Shown: positions 53,814-63,409 of the stretch, in pieces
How positions within the stretch are numbered: the stretch's first letter is position 1
How the letters are laid out: each line of letters starts with the position of its first letter
NCBI RefSeq assembly: GCF_003987855.1
Contig: NZ_RXIZ01000014.1
Coordinates: 51,840 to 115,839, forward strand
Reading direction: 5' to 3'
Source: Hyphomicrobium sp.
GTDB lineage: Bacteria > Pseudomonadota > Alphaproteobacteria > Rhizobiales > Hyphomicrobiaceae
DNA length: 64,000 nucleotides
Program-made: the position numbers and the translations under genes
The notes under the pieces: model-generated
What the model saw: only the letters and a program-made list of their open reading frames with translations
What the model was told of the DNA's origin: nothing
Databases searched by the model: none

Positions 53814-54611
53814 TCAATGCATGACGGCAATCACGCCCAAGCCTATGCCGCCAACAAGAAGGCGCCACCAGCCAAAGAATGACAGTCCGCGCTTGGAAAT
53901 GAAGTCGAGCATATAGCGGACCACGATCGCACCGGTGACGAATGCGGCGATGAAGCCAAGAACGATATGGCTGATATCGTCGGGCGTCAGGATCGACCAA
54001 TTCTTGTAGAGATCGTAGGCGAAGGCGCCGGTCATTGTCGGCATCGCCAGAAAAAACGAAAACTCTGCAGCCGTACGCTTATCGGCGCCAAGCAGCATAG
54101 CGCTGACGATCGTCGAACCCGACCGCGAGACACCGGGGATCATAGCCAAGCATTGGGCGAAGCCGATGACCACCGCGGCGAGCGGAGGAATATCCATCAC
54201 ATCGGCATAACGCGGCATGTAGCGCAACCGATCGACGTAAAGGAGGATCACACCGCCGATAACGAGCGATATGCAGATGATCAGCGGTGATTCAAAAAGG
54301 AATTCCTTGATGAACTTATGCGCGGCAACCCCGATGAAGACCGCCGGAAGAAAAGCGACCAGGATCGCGAATACGAAGCGCCGTGTTCGCGGATCGCTCG
54401 GAAAATCGACCGCCAATTTCCACAGTTTGGCTGAATAAACCGTCAGAAGCGCCAGAATCGCGCCAAGCTGGATCAGTACCTCGAACGTACGGCCTGCAGA
54501 GGTTACGCCAAGAATTTTCTCGGTAAGCAGCAGATGGGCCGTAGATGAAACAGGCAGATACTCCGTCAAACCCTCGATCAGCCCGAGCAATACGACTTGC
54601 CATGTTTCCAT
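53814..54611 (-). CDS. uppP: Undecaprenyl-diphosphate phosphatase
   Basis: A 265-residue polytopic protein (about eight spans) with both BacA/UppP motifs: [20 protein letters not shown] near the N-terminus and [10 protein letters not shown] near residue 165. It dephosphorylates undecaprenyl diphosphate in the inner membrane to recycle the lipid carrier for peptidoglycan and polysaccharide synthesis. The ATG at 54611 has GGGGGAA upstream. Convergent with ptsN, 21 bases apart. Confidence 0.95.
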   Translation of the reverse strand: METWQVVLLGLIEGLTEYLPVSSTAHLLLTEKILGVTSAGRTFEVLIQLGAILALLTVYSAKLWKLAVDFPSDPRTRRFVFAILVAFLPAVFIGVAAHKFIKEFLFESPLIICISLVIGGVILLYVDRLRYMPRYADVMDIPPLAAVVIGFAQCLAMIPGVSRSGSTIVSAMLLGADKRTAAEFSFFLAMPTMTGAFAYDLYKNWSILTPDDISHIVLGFIAAFVTGAIVVRYMLDFISKRGLSFFGWWRLLVGGIGLGVIAVMH

Positions 54612-54754
54612 TCTCAGGTATTCCCCCTCGGGTGCGAAAAGTGGCCGAGCGTTAGCAGAAAACTGCTGCCGCGCCAAAGTGGTCGATTAGCCGAGTTGTC
54701 CTCGAATCGGCGAGCCCAGGTGTATTGTGCACGAATTGCCTATCCAGGAGTGCT

Positions 54755-55459
54755 ATGCCTCATCGCCTCACGCAATATCGCCTTTGCCCACGATCCCGAT
54801 CGGTGCGCCTGGCACTCGCTGAGCATCGCATCGACGTCGAGCTGTCGGAAGAAAAGCCCTGGGAATGGCGACAGAGCTTCCTCGCTAAAAATCCGGCTGG
54901 CGAATTGCCGGTGCTGGAGCTTGAGAATGGACTGATGCTCTGCGGGGCTTACTCGATCTCGGAATTCATTGCCGAGGATATGGCCGTGGCCGGCACCCCG
55001 GTCAGTCCGGCACCCCCTGCTCTCTTTCCCGGCTCCCGCGAAGATCGAGCTGAGATCCGTCGTCTCGTCGACTGGTATCATGGTAAATTCGACCGCGAGG
55101 TGACGCGCGAGCTGCTGGTTGAGAAGGTTTATAATTCGATGCGGCCGACAGGGCCGATCGCGCCAGATCCGGGAGTCCTGCGAGCAGTGCGCGCTAACCT
55201 TCGCTATCACCTCTCCTACACCGGCTATCTCGCCGACTCCCGCCGCTGGCTCTCGGGCGACGAACTCAGCTTCGCGGATTTCGCCGCAGCTGCACAGATC
55301 TCGACGTGCGACTATCTGGGCGAAATTCCCTGGCAGGAGTATCCGGCGCTCAAGGCCTGGTACCAACGCCTAAAATCGCGGCCTTCATTTCGTCCATTGC
55401 TTGGCGACCGCGTACCGGGGGCCGCGCCGCCCCTTGCTTATTCAGATCTCGATTTCTAA
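54755..55459 (+). CDS. Glutathione S-transferase family protein
   Basis: A 234-residue GST: thioredoxin-like N-terminal domain (about 1-80; LCPRSRSVRLALAEHRIDVEL and NPAGELPVLELENG...SISEFIAED) and all-helical C-terminal domain (about 100-220; WLSGDELSFADFAAAAQIS with the N-capping box). Conjugation or isomerisation with glutathione is likely; substrate unknown. AGGAG lies 4 bases before the ATG. Followed 8 bases later by queG, as is common in Rhizobiales. Confidence 0.9.
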   Translation: MPHRLTQYRLCPRSRSVRLALAEHRIDVELSEEKPWEWRQSFLAKNPAGELPVLELENGLMLCGAYSISEFIAEDMAVAGTPVSPAPPALFPGSREDRAEIRRLVDWYHGKFDREVTRELLVEKVYNSMRPTGPIAPDPGVLRAVRANLRYHLSYTGYLADSRRWLSGDELSFADFAAAAQISTCDYLGEIPWQEYPALKAWYQRLKSRPSFRPLLGDRVPGAAPPLAYSDLDF

Positions 55460-55467
55460 ATGGCTGT

Positions 55468-56619
55468 ATGCCTGAAGCTTCGCCACCTCATTCCGATCTC
55501 ACAGTCATGCTTCGCGACGACGCTCGGAAGCTTGGCCTTGATGCCGTCGGCATCGCGCGGGTGGCCAGTGACGCAAGGCTCCCCGAGCGGCTAGCGCATT
55601 TCCTCAGCGAGAAGCGTCACGGCGACATGGATTGGATGGAAACCCATGCTGACCGTCGCGCAGATCCTTTGCGTCTTTGGCCTGAGGCCCGAAGCGCAGT
55701 GCTTTTTGGTCAGTCCTATGCTCCCTCGTCCAATCCGTTGGACGCGCTTCAGCAGCGTTCGAACGCAGCGATATCGGTTTATGCGAAAGGTCGCGACTAT
55801 CACGATGTCCTGAAAAAGCGGATCAAATCGCTAGCGCGCGCATTTGCAGAAAAATCCGGGGCCGACGTCAAAGTCTTTGTCGATACGGCGCCATTGATGG
55901 AAAAGCCGCTCGCGGCAAAAGCAGGGATTGGCTGGCAAGGGAAGCACACTATTCTCGTTTCCCGAGAGCACGGAAACTGGCTCTTCCTTGGCGCGATGCT
56001 CACGACAGCGGAACTCGAGCCCGACGAGAGCACGCCAGACCACTGCGGCACATGCCGACGCTGCCTCGATATTTGCCCGACGAATGCGTTCCCAGCACCC
56101 TACCAGCTTGATGCGCGGCGCTGCATCGCCTACCTCACGATCGAGCACAAAGGACACATCGCGCCCGAATACCGTGTCGCGATCGGCAACCGCGTTTTTG
56201 GATGTGACGACTGCGCGGCCGTCTGCCCCTGGAATAAGTTTGCGGGTGCTGCCAGCGAAATCAAATATGCAGCTCGGCAAGAAACCGACAATCCACCACT
56301 TGCGGATTTGCTCGCGCTCGACGACGCGGCGTTTCGCGCGCGCTTTGCCGGCACTCCCATCAAGCGAACCGGCCGGGACCGCATCGTGCGAAACGCGCTT
56401 ATCGCATCAGGCAACTCTGCCGATCGTTCGCTGCTTCGTCACATCGTTCCATTGCTCGAAGACCAATCGCCGCTCGTTCGCGCCATGGCGGTCTGGGCCT
56501 CGCGGCGTCTAGCCGATGACGAAGAGTTTTATGTCTTGCGCGAGCGCTTCGAACGCATTGAGCAAGACCGCGAGGTCGCTTCCGAGTGGATCATGCCAAT
56601 GGAGGAAAAAGCGGCATGA
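55468..56619 (+). CDS. queG: Epoxyqueuosine reductase
   Basis: A 383-residue enzyme. The N-terminal cobalamin-binding part (about 20-180; LGLDAVGIARVA, LFGQSYAP) is followed by a ferredoxin-like domain with two [4Fe-4S] clusters (CGTCRRCLDICPTNAF and CDDCAAVCPWNKF) and C-terminal HEAT-like repeats. It reduces epoxyqueuosine to queuosine in tRNA, the last step of the pathway. Its stop overlaps the next gene's ATG (ATGA). Confidence 0.95.
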   Translation: MPEASPPHSDLTVMLRDDARKLGLDAVGIARVASDARLPERLAHFLSEKRHGDMDWMETHADRRADPLRLWPEARSAVLFGQSYAPSSNPLDALQQRSNAAISVYAKGRDYHDVLKKRIKSLARAFAEKSGADVKVFVDTAPLMEKPLAAKAGIGWQGKHTILVSREHGNWLFLGAMLTTAELEPDESTPDHCGTCRRCLDICPTNAFPAPYQLDARRCIAYLTIEHKGHIAPEYRVAIGNRVFGCDDCAAVCPWNKFAGAASEIKYAARQETDNPPLADLLALDDAAFRARFAGTPIKRTGRDRIVRNALIASGNSADRSLLRHIVPLLEDQSPLVRAMAVWASRRLADDEEFYVLRERFERIEQDREVASEWIMPMEEKAA

Positions 56620-57488
56620 GCCGTCTCTTCTGCTTCGGACTTGGATACTGTGCTGGTGAACTCGGCGGCAGGCTCCTCAAGAAGGGCTGGACGATCTCGG
56701 GGACAACAACACATCCTGACAAGATCGCCGCGCTAAAGGCGCAAGGCTTCCAGCCGTTTTTGTTCAATGGAAAATCGGCTCCGGGCGATGTCGCGGAGGC
56801 GGTGGCATCTTCAACGCACGTCCTGCTTTCAATTCCTCCCGATGCAGAGAGTGATCCGGCGCTCCGGCACTTCGGTGGAGTGATCGGGCAGAGCCCGGCT
56901 GTTGCCTGGATCGGATATTTCTCGACCGTTGGCGTCTACGGCGATGCGCTTGGCGATTGGGTTGATGAGAAAACAGAACCCAATCCGGGTACCGAACGTG
57001 GCAAGCGGCGGCTGATCGCGGAGAACGGTTGGACCGAGCTTGCGAATGCGTTCGGGAAGACGCTGGTGATATATCGGTTGCCCGGTATTTACGGGCCCGG
57101 CCGCAGCGCTATTGATCAATTGCGAGCGGGCACCGCGCGGCGAATTTTCAAACCCGGACAATTCACGAACCGGGTCCATGTCGCCGATATTGCCACCGCA
57201 GTCGAAGCTAGTCTGGGTCTTGCTCGCGGCACGCATGTGTACAATGTCACCGACGACATGCCGGCGCCGCCGCAGGATGTGATCGCGTTTGGCGCGGAGT
57301 TGCTTGGGGTCCCGTGTCCGCCAGCGACGGACCTAGCCGACGAAGCCGTGTCGCCTGCAACGCGGAGCTTCTACATCGAGAATAAAAAAGTCTCGAATGC
57401 ACGTATGAAGTCGGAGCTGGGGATCAAACTTGCCTATCCCACCTACTTCGATGGCCTGAAGGCGATCGCTTCCGATTCATCGGCATAG
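56616..57488 (+). CDS. SDR-family NAD(P)-binding protein
   Basis: A 290-residue extended SDR with CFGLGYCAGELGGRLLKKGW (nucleotide-binding Gly motif), WIGYFSTVGVYGD and YRLPGIYGPGRSAIDQL. The catalytic Tyr/Lys pair is degenerate, as in the YeeZ-like subgroup, so activity is uncertain. It is coupled to queG by an ATGA overlap; this GST-queG-SDR order is a familiar Rhizobiales arrangement. Function unknown. Confidence 0.85.
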   Translation: MSRLFCFGLGYCAGELGGRLLKKGWTISGTTTHPDKIAALKAQGFQPFLFNGKSAPGDVAEAVASSTHVLLSIPPDAESDPALRHFGGVIGQSPAVAWIGYFSTVGVYGDALGDWVDEKTEPNPGTERGKRRLIAENGWTELANAFGKTLVIYRLPGIYGPGRSAIDQLRAGTARRIFKPGQFTNRVHVADIATAVEASLGLARGTHVYNVTDDMPAPPQDVIAFGAELLGVPCPPATDLADEAVSPATRSFYIENKKVSNARMKSELGIKLAYPTYFDGLKAIASDSSA

Positions 57489-57587
57489 ATTTTTTGCGCA
57501 CGGCCACAGGTTCTCCCGCATTTCGCCAGAAAGGAGAACAATGGTGCGCGCCATCATTCGCGAATTCGCGATGAACGGAACGTCAAG

Positions 57588-58508
57588 ATGCATCAGAAGA
57601 TCAAAGCGATGCTCATTGCGGCGGCCGCTGCGTCCGCAGCTTCTTTGGCAGCAGCAGCCGATACGATCGATCCCGCCCAAGCCCTGGCGCAAAAGTTCTC
57701 GAATGCCAGCGATGAACGACCGGTGCCTATGAAAGCATCGAGGTCATTCGCTGCGCCCGGGTCCGATTACGAAGCGGATATGCTGGCCCGCGCACGCGCC
57801 GAAGAAAACGAGCGAACCACTCGCGCGACACAGCAGGTGGTTGCCAAGCCCTCACCTGTCGCGCGCGTGACCCCGGAAGCCGCTCCACCTCCAGCAGCGA
57901 TTCTTCAAGCGCCTTCCTCCGCGCCGCCGGAACTGGCGGCGTCGCCGAAGATTGCTGCTCTGCCGCAGGCGCCAACGGTTTCAAACGCCGCTGCCGAGCT
58001 GCCATCGCGCGCGGACGCGCCCAGCATTGCATCAGTGTTGCTCGTCCTCGATCACGGCGCCACTCAGATGAGCTTCAAACCTGATCCGGTCATCTGTATC
58101 GACAATCGCTGCTGGATTTCGAACGGCATCACCTCGGCTGCCCTCGAGATGCCGCGCAATCAAGCTGTTGCGTTGCAGACGACGGTTGGAACGTCGCCAG
58201 AAACCTGCAGCGGCAAATCCGGCTGTATCTATCGTGGCATCCGCATCGATCCTCAATCGCGGATCGACGTGATCGAGGTCGGAGAGGCGGGCGGCGCTTC
58301 CGAAGGCGCCTATACGCTTGCTGTAGACAAGAGCTGCCGGAAGGAAGGCGAGGCCCTGGTTTGCGATAATGGCGTTGCGACCCAAAACTTTCGCATCTGG
58401 GTCGTCCCTGAAAGCACCGCAGCGCTCGTCGGCGCGTCGAGCCTGGAGAGCGCGGTAGCGGAGGGCTTACCGGACTCTGGGACTGCATCGTCCTCGATCG
58501 ACAAGTAG
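57588..58508 (+). CDS. Exported protein with proline/alanine-rich linker
   Basis: A 306-residue protein: signal peptide (residues 1-24, ending AAA), a long Ala/Pro-rich linker (about 75-150), and a compact C-terminal domain (about 155-290) with six cysteines in pairs (CIDNRC, CSGKSGC, CRKEGEALVC), probably disulfide-bonded. No family recognised. Convergent with the hydrolase gene, 4 bases apart. Confidence 0.6.
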   Translation: MHQKIKAMLIAAAAASAASLAAAADTIDPAQALAQKFSNASDERPVPMKASRSFAAPGSDYEADMLARARAEENERTTRATQQVVAKPSPVARVTPEAAPPPAAILQAPSSAPPELAASPKIAALPQAPTVSNAAAELPSRADAPSIASVLLVLDHGATQMSFKPDPVICIDNRCWISNGITSAALEMPRNQAVALQTTVGTSPETCSGKSGCIYRGIRIDPQSRIDVIEVGEAGGASEGAYTLAVDKSCRKEGEALVCDNGVATQNFRIWVVPESTAALVGASSLESAVAEGLPDSGTASSSIDK

Positions 58509-58512
58509 CACT

Positions 58513-59307
58513 CTAGAGAAGTCGGTCGAGTTCAGCGAAAAGCAGATCGAGATCCTGCGGGCGCGACAGCCGGTGCTCGCCGTCCTCAATTTCCACAAGC
58601 CGGATCTTGTCACCTTTGAGAAACGTCATGAGCTCACGCGTATGCGCGATCGGCACGTCAGCATCTTCCCGTCCCTGTAGAATCGTTACCGGCCGTTTTG
58701 GCTCGAATGGCTGACGCGCAAAGAGGTGCTTGCGGCCGTCTTCGATTAGTTCGCGCGAAATGACGTAGGGCGATGCATAAGCGGAAGGTTGGCGAAAAAC
58801 ACCCCTGGTTACAATCTCCTGCTGAACATCGTTAGAGAAACGCTTCCACATCAATTCTTCAGTCATATCCCATGCTGGAGCGATCAGGAGCAGCGCCTTG
58901 ATACGGGTTGCATCGTCGGACTTTTCATTGAGCAGCTTCCGTAAAAGCAGAAGAGCTATGTAGCCTCCCATGCTCGAACCGATCACAATTTGCGGGCCGT
59001 CGGTCACACTCCTGAAGACAGCCTCAGCCTCCTCCAGCCAGCGCCCGATCGTGCCGAATTCCATACTGCCGGAGGACTTGCCATGCCCGGAATAATCGAA
59101 TCGCGTGGAGGACAAATCGCGCCTATTCGCCCAATCGGCGATGGCGGTGGCTTTCGTCGACGCCATGTCGGACATGAAACCAGATAGCCAGAATAGGCCC
59201 GGCGGGCCCGCATGCGTGGCGAGATATCGGATATCCCGTTCATCTAATCCGGATCCGACAGTAAGAGTTTGCGGTTCGGAGCCCGCGATTTTATAGGATC
59301 GATCCAT
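58513..59307 (-). CDS. Alpha/beta hydrolase
   Basis: A 264-residue alpha/beta hydrolase with nucleophile elbow GSSMGG (IVIGSSMGGYIALLLL), acid in GREDADVPIAHT and His in IEDGEHRLSRP, all in the expected order. The TRFDYSGHGKSSG segment is typical of ABHD10/esterase-like members. The substrate is unknown. ATG at 59307, 35 bases from the divergent glycosyltransferase start, so the two share a compact promoter region. Confidence 0.88.
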   Translation of the reverse strand: MDRSYKIAGSEPQTLTVGSGLDERDIRYLATHAGPPGLFWLSGFMSDMASTKATAIADWANRRDLSSTRFDYSGHGKSSGSMEFGTIGRWLEEAEAVFRSVTDGPQIVIGSSMGGYIALLLLRKLLNEKSDDATRIKALLLIAPAWDMTEELMWKRFSNDVQQEIVTRGVFRQPSAYASPYVISRELIEDGRKHLFARQPFEPKRPVTILQGREDADVPIAHTRELMTFLKGDKIRLVEIEDGEHRLSRPQDLDLLFAELDRLL

Positions 59308-59342
59308 GGCTGGTCCCAATGTTCTCGAATTCACGAGCTGAA

Positions 59343-60539
59343 ATGAATAACTCACTCACGGTGCTGCAAGTCATACCTCGCATGCGTGCGGGCGGCGCCG
59401 AACTCGGATGCCTGCAGATCGCGACAGCACTGGTTCAAAATGGTCATCGTGCTTTGGTGGCATCAGAAGGCGGATTGCTCGTTGATCAGTTGAAAGCGGC
59501 GGGAGCGGAACATATCAAGATGCCGCTTGCCACTAAAAATCCGCTCGGGCTCATTAAAAACGCTTCTAAACTTGCGGGCATCATTCGCCAGGAAAACGTT
59601 TCGATTATCCATGCGCGCAGTCGGGCGCCTGCTTGGAGTGCGCTTTACGCGGCACGGAGAACTGGAATTCCGTTCGTGACGACCTATCATTCGGAATATT
59701 CGGAAAAGGGACGTCTCAAGAACTTCTATAATGGCGTGATGGCGCGCAGCGATATCGTTATTGCAGTTTCCGATTACATGGCCCATTTGATCCGGACTCG
59801 CTACAAGACACCGGAGGGCCGCATTGCCGTTATTCACCGCGCGTTCGATGCCGAAGTGTTCGATCGGTCGAAGTTGACGCCTGATCGAATTGCTGCCGTT
59901 CGCAAGCAGCTCGATGCGGATGGAAGCAAACCCGTTCTCATGCTGGCCGGGCGCATCACTCCAAGAAAAGCTCAACATCATCTGGTCGACGCGCTTGGCC
60001 TTCTCAGAGCGCAAGGTGCGCCCGATTTAATTTGCGTATTGGCGGGGGAAATCGAAAAACCGGCATTCAGGTCGGAACTCGAAGCGCAAGCTAAGCGTCT
60101 TGGAGTGTCTCACCAGTTGCGGTTTCCCGGACACGTCAAGGATATCGCCGCCGCTTATGCCATCAGCGACATCGCATTGAACATCTCCGAGCAAGAAGGG
60201 TTGCCTCGCGTCGCTATCGAAGCACAGGCGATGGGCGTTCCACTCATCGTTTCAGACACAGGGCCCGGCCGAGAAGTGGCTTTGACAGAGCCCGACGTCT
60301 CAGCGGATAAAGCTTCAGGTCTGCGCGTTCCCTATGCGGCTCCCGATGCCGTGGCTGCGGCAATATCCAGGATGCTGTCGTGGCCGGCAGAGAAGAGGAG
60401 AGCGTACGGCGAGCGAGGTAGGGCTAACGTTCACAGCCGCTTCACCCTGCAGCAGCTGATCTCCAAGACGCTTGCCGTTTATCACCGGGTACTCCTGGGC
60501 AGGTCTTCCTCTGGTCAGCTTCTCCCCGACAAGCCATAG
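59343..60539 (+). CDS. Glycosyltransferase family 4 protein
   Basis: A 398-residue GT-B enzyme: VLQVIPRMRAGGAELGCLQIATAL at the N-terminus, IIHARSRAPAWSALYAARRTGIPFVTTYHS in the acceptor domain, and LMLAGRITPRKAQHHLVDAL plus NISEQEGLPRVAIEAQAMGVPLIVSDTGPGREV at the nucleotide-sugar site. This form is common in Rhizobiales beside infC-region genes and probably acts on LPS core or a surface glycan. The next gene begins 15 bases downstream. Confidence 0.9.
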   Translation: MNNSLTVLQVIPRMRAGGAELGCLQIATALVQNGHRALVASEGGLLVDQLKAAGAEHIKMPLATKNPLGLIKNASKLAGIIRQENVSIIHARSRAPAWSALYAARRTGIPFVTTYHSEYSEKGRLKNFYNGVMARSDIVIAVSDYMAHLIRTRYKTPEGRIAVIHRAFDAEVFDRSKLTPDRIAAVRKQLDADGSKPVLMLAGRITPRKAQHHLVDALGLLRAQGAPDLICVLAGEIEKPAFRSELEAQAKRLGVSHQLRFPGHVKDIAAAYAISDIALNISEQEGLPRVAIEAQAMGVPLIVSDTGPGREVALTEPDVSADKASGLRVPYAAPDAVAAAISRMLSWPAEKRRAYGERGRANVHSRFTLQQLISKTLAVYHRVLLGRSSSGQLLPDKP

Positions 60540-60554
60540 GGTTCGACAAAGAAC

Positions 60555-61286
60555 GTGCAAACAATCATCTGCATAAAGTGGGGGACTAAATACGGCGTCG
60601 AATTTCTCAATCGCCTAGCGTCTATGATTCGACGCAACACGGCTCGCGAGACGCGGCTCATTTGCTTTACCGATGATCCGCGAGGCGCCGATCCTTCCAT
60701 CACGATCGCACCGCTGCCGCCGATCAATCTTCCGGATCGCGTCGCGTGGAGCCCCTGGCGGAAGCTCTCGCTCTGGCAACATCCGCTTCTCGATCTTGCG
60801 GGCGATGTTCTCTTTTTTGACCTCGATGTCGTCATCACCGATTCGATCGACGATTTTTTCGACTACATGCCCGGAAAATTTTGCGTTGCTCAGAACTGGA
60901 CGCAGCCGAACGCACAAGTGGGGAATACGTCCGTTTACCGATTTCCTGTCGGCAAGATGTCTTACATCTTCGATGTCTTCAACGAGGACCCGGAGAATGT
61001 TCTATCCCGCTTTCGCATCGAGCAGCAGTACATCTCGGCGGTCTGCAACGATGGAGTATTCTTTCCGGCGGAGTGGTGCTTGAGCTTCAAACACTCGCTC
61101 GTGCCGGTCTGGCCATTGAACTTCTTCGTCGCCCCGCAATTGCCGGCCGGAACCAAGGTTGTTGCCTTCCATGGCAAGCCCGATCCCGACGAGGCGCGCG
61201 ATGGCATCTGGCCGGTGACGTCGCCATGGAAACGCATTTACAAATACGTGCGACCGACGCCATGGATCGCGGAGCACTGGCGATGA
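60555..61286 (+). CDS. Putative glycosyltransferase (GT8-like)
   Basis: A 243-residue protein opening TIICIKWGTKYGVEFLNRL, with LFFDLDVVITDSIDDFFDY near residue 93, whose DxD motif in FDLDVV marks a GT-A metal site, and VAFHGKPDP near the C-terminus. It appears to be the small LPS-type family usually annotated as a hypothetical glycosyltransferase. It starts with GTG at 60555 and is probably cotranscribed with the GT4 gene 15 bases upstream. Confidence 0.75.
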   Translation: MQTIICIKWGTKYGVEFLNRLASMIRRNTARETRLICFTDDPRGADPSITIAPLPPINLPDRVAWSPWRKLSLWQHPLLDLAGDVLFFDLDVVITDSIDDFFDYMPGKFCVAQNWTQPNAQVGNTSVYRFPVGKMSYIFDVFNEDPENVLSRFRIEQQYISAVCNDGVFFPAEWCLSFKHSLVPVWPLNFFVAPQLPAGTKVVAFHGKPDPDEARDGIWPVTSPWKRIYKYVRPTPWIAEHWR

Positions 61287-61477
61287 GCCGGTAATGGGCG
61301 CCAAATTTGCCTGCGGCACCGCTTTGTACCCCAAAAAAACTGTCAAATTCCGAGCTTGGCGGGGTTTCAGCCACAGGCTGCGCTTGACTTAGGCGATCGT
61401 TTTTCCACATCTTCGGCTCGGCCTCGGGCGCATATGCTCCCCCGGCCAGCATCGCAACCACAGAAGGAGCTTGTACC

Positions 61478-62020
61478 ATCCGTAAACCTATGCGCCCCGA
61501 GCCTCAGAGCCGGGAAAACTCTGGCCCCCGCATCAACGATCAAATCCGGGCCCGAGAAGTCCGTCTCATCGATGAGACCGGTCAAAACGTCGGCGTAATA
61601 TCAAAATTCGATGCTCTTGCCCGGGCCCAGGACGCCGGATTGGATCTCGTTGAGATCTCGCCCGACGCAGAGCCTCCCGTTTGCAAGATTCTCGATTTCG
61701 GCAAATTCAAATTCCAGGAACAGAAGAAGGCAGCCGAGGCTCGCAAAAACCAGAAGATCGTCGAGTTGAAAGAGATCAAGATGCGCCCAGGCATCGATGA
61801 CCACGACTACGACGTGAAAATGCGGGCCATCAAGCGATTCTTCGAAGACGGCGATAAGGTCAAGATCACGCTTCGCTTCCGTGGACGTGAGATGGCGCAC
61901 TCTCAGCTTGGAATGGCGGTATTGCAGCGCGTGAAAGCCGATACCGAAGCGATCTCAAAGGTCGAAAGCGAGCCGCGTTTTGAGGGTCGTCAAATGGTGA
62001 TGGTTCTCGCCCCTAAATGA
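61478..62020 (+). CDS. infC: Translation initiation factor IF-3, apparent AUC start
   Basis: A 180-residue IF-3. The N-domain ([23 protein letters not shown]...[24 protein letters not shown]), the helical linker, and the C-domain ([21 protein letters not shown]...[17 protein letters not shown]) are complete. The AAGGAG at 61464-61469 is 8 bases before an in-frame ATC (61478) but 20 bases before the first ATG (61490), so the start is most likely AUC. infC is known for rare start codons (AUU in E. coli), which IF-3 itself discriminates against, giving autoregulation. Confidence 0.93.
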   Translation: MRKPMRPEPQSRENSGPRINDQIRAREVRLIDETGQNVGVISKFDALARAQDAGLDLVEISPDAEPPVCKILDFGKFKFQEQKKAAEARKNQKIVELKEIKMRPGIDDHDYDVKMRAIKRFFEDGDKVKITLRFRGREMAHSQLGMAVLQRVKADTEAISKVESEPRFEGRQMVMVLAPK

Positions 62021-62055
62021 ACTGGCTGTGGCGGGGTCATCTCCCCGCCCCAGTT
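62020..62055 (+). terminator. Probable terminator after infC
   Basis: A GC-rich hairpin: AACTGG (62020-62025) pairs with CCAGTT (62050-62055), enclosing GGCGGGG (62030-62036) pairing with CCCCGCC (62043-62049). A pyrimidine-rich stretch follows, but without a clean T-run, so the call is moderate. Confidence 0.5.
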
Positions 62056-62175
62056 CGTTGCCTTCCATTTACTCTTTTCAATCTCTTTTCGACGACGGCC
62101 AATAGCGTTCTTGCGGACGCTGATTGCCGGTTTTAGCTTCGTTTCGTCACTCCGCGCCGGCCATGGAGGCGCCAT

Positions 62176-62550
62176 ATGGGCGAAGATCCATCGTTTGATT
62201 TTTCGATCCTCGGCCGCGTGGGCGCACCTTTCAGGCATTTCCGGCCCGGCGAGAAGATTTTCCTCGAAGAGGACAGAGGCGACGCCATGTACATGGTGCG
62301 CTCTGGACGCGTCGATCTGATCACTTACGGCATCGTTCTCGAGAATGTCCGAACCGGTGGCATTTTCGGAGAAATGGCGCTGATCGACGATGGCCCTCGT
62401 AGTGCTGCCGCAATGGCCGCGGAGCCAACGGAGGTCGTAATGATCGACAAACCGACATTCCTGGCGGTTGTTCGCGACGACCCGCAATTCGCGCTGAAGG
62501 TTATGGGTTTGCTGGCAGTGCGTCTGCGTCGGATGAACAAGCAGGTCTAA
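62176..62550 (+). CDS. Cyclic-nucleotide-binding domain protein
   Basis: A 124-residue single CNB domain (FRPGEKIFLEEDRGDAMYMVRSGRVDLIT...GGIFGEMALIDDGPRSAAAMAAEPTEV). The phosphate-binding cassette GEMALIDDGPRSA is well kept, suggesting cAMP or cGMP binding. There is no DNA-binding domain, unlike Crp/Fnr. GGAGG lies 6 bases before the ATG. Its partner or output is unknown. It stands alone after the infC terminator. Confidence 0.87.
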   Translation: MGEDPSFDFSILGRVGAPFRHFRPGEKIFLEEDRGDAMYMVRSGRVDLITYGIVLENVRTGGIFGEMALIDDGPRSAAAMAAEPTEVVMIDKPTFLAVVRDDPQFALKVMGLLAVRLRRMNKQV

Positions 62551-62607
62551 TTGCAAACCGAATTTCGCCAGCGACCCGGATGGTCGCTGGCGATTGAACG
62601 CGATCGA

Positions 62608-62841
62608 CTAGCAGCCGTGACGCCACATGCAGCGGCGGAAACGCGGACCGCCCCAGCCCCAACGGCTCGCGCAAATATTGCGCCAACGCCAGCAGTAGCG
62701 GCCCCATGCGGCCGGTGCCGCGAGCGACTGGTTCGTTTCGATGCCGTTGAGTGGGGTAAGTTGAGCAGCCTGAGATGTGGTTGCCGTAAGCGACAACCCG
62801 ACTGCGACGACAGACGCTGCCAATACAGGTGCAAGACGCAT
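62608..62841 (-). CDS. Small exported Trp/Arg-rich protein
   Basis: A 77-residue protein: signal peptide (residues 1-25, ending SQAA) followed by a short mature part dominated by Trp, Arg, Gly and Cys (WGRYCWRWRNICASRWGWGG). Similar small cysteine/tryptophan-rich exported proteins are seen as orphans in Rhizobiales. Two or more cysteines could form a disulfide. Function unknown. Confidence 0.55.
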   Translation of the reverse strand: MRLAPVLAASVVAVGLSLTATTSQAAQLTPLNGIETNQSLAAPAAWGRYCWRWRNICASRWGWGGPRFRRCMWRHGC

Positions 62842-63003
62842 GTTCGACTCCCTTTATTGATTTCATTAGGTACGCGAATGTGCGGATGTAATCTCAATTC
62901 TACTGGCTGAACGATGACTGAACGCAAAGCCATCCACCTCCATACAAATAATTGAAAAAACCGGGCCGCTCATTCCACAGCGATCCAATGCGCGGTGCTG
63001 ATC

Positions 63004-63204
63004 TCAATCAAGGTCGACCAAGCCCAGCGCGGCCAGACAGATCGCAGTTGCGATCATCACAATACCGACGACAACGACAAGGGCAGGATAGAAGGCGGCG
63101 AACACAACGCCGGCACGCCATCCTGCGGCCGAGCGGAAGCTGATAAGGGCGGTTGGAAACGCCGCGACCGAAAGAATTGCTAAGAAAAATGGTTCGAGCA
63201 TCAT
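63004..63204 (-). CDS. Small two-span membrane protein
   Basis: A 66-residue hydrophobic protein with two predicted spans (about residues 5-22 and 35-60) and almost no polar loop. No family recognised. The start at 63204 or one codon later is supported only by frame and composition. Confidence 0.4.
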   Translation of the reverse strand: MMLEPFFLAILSVAAFPTALISFRSAAGWRAGVVFAAFYPALVVVVGIVMIATAICLAALGLVDLD

Positions 63205-63409
63205 GCGCGCTCTCCGCAGAGCAACCGGATGAACATGGCTCTGATTAAATGCCTGAGATTGCCGCGTCGGCCAGTCAAGCAGCGCTAATTGGGCGCAAAT
63301 GAAGATAAGCCTTGCTTCTCGCGTTAAGAGGGTCGCGAGGGCCGGCAGCTAGCGCTTTTGCACCTGCGGTGGGTTGCCCAACGTGCGCGGATACCGTTAT
63401 GGCTACGCC

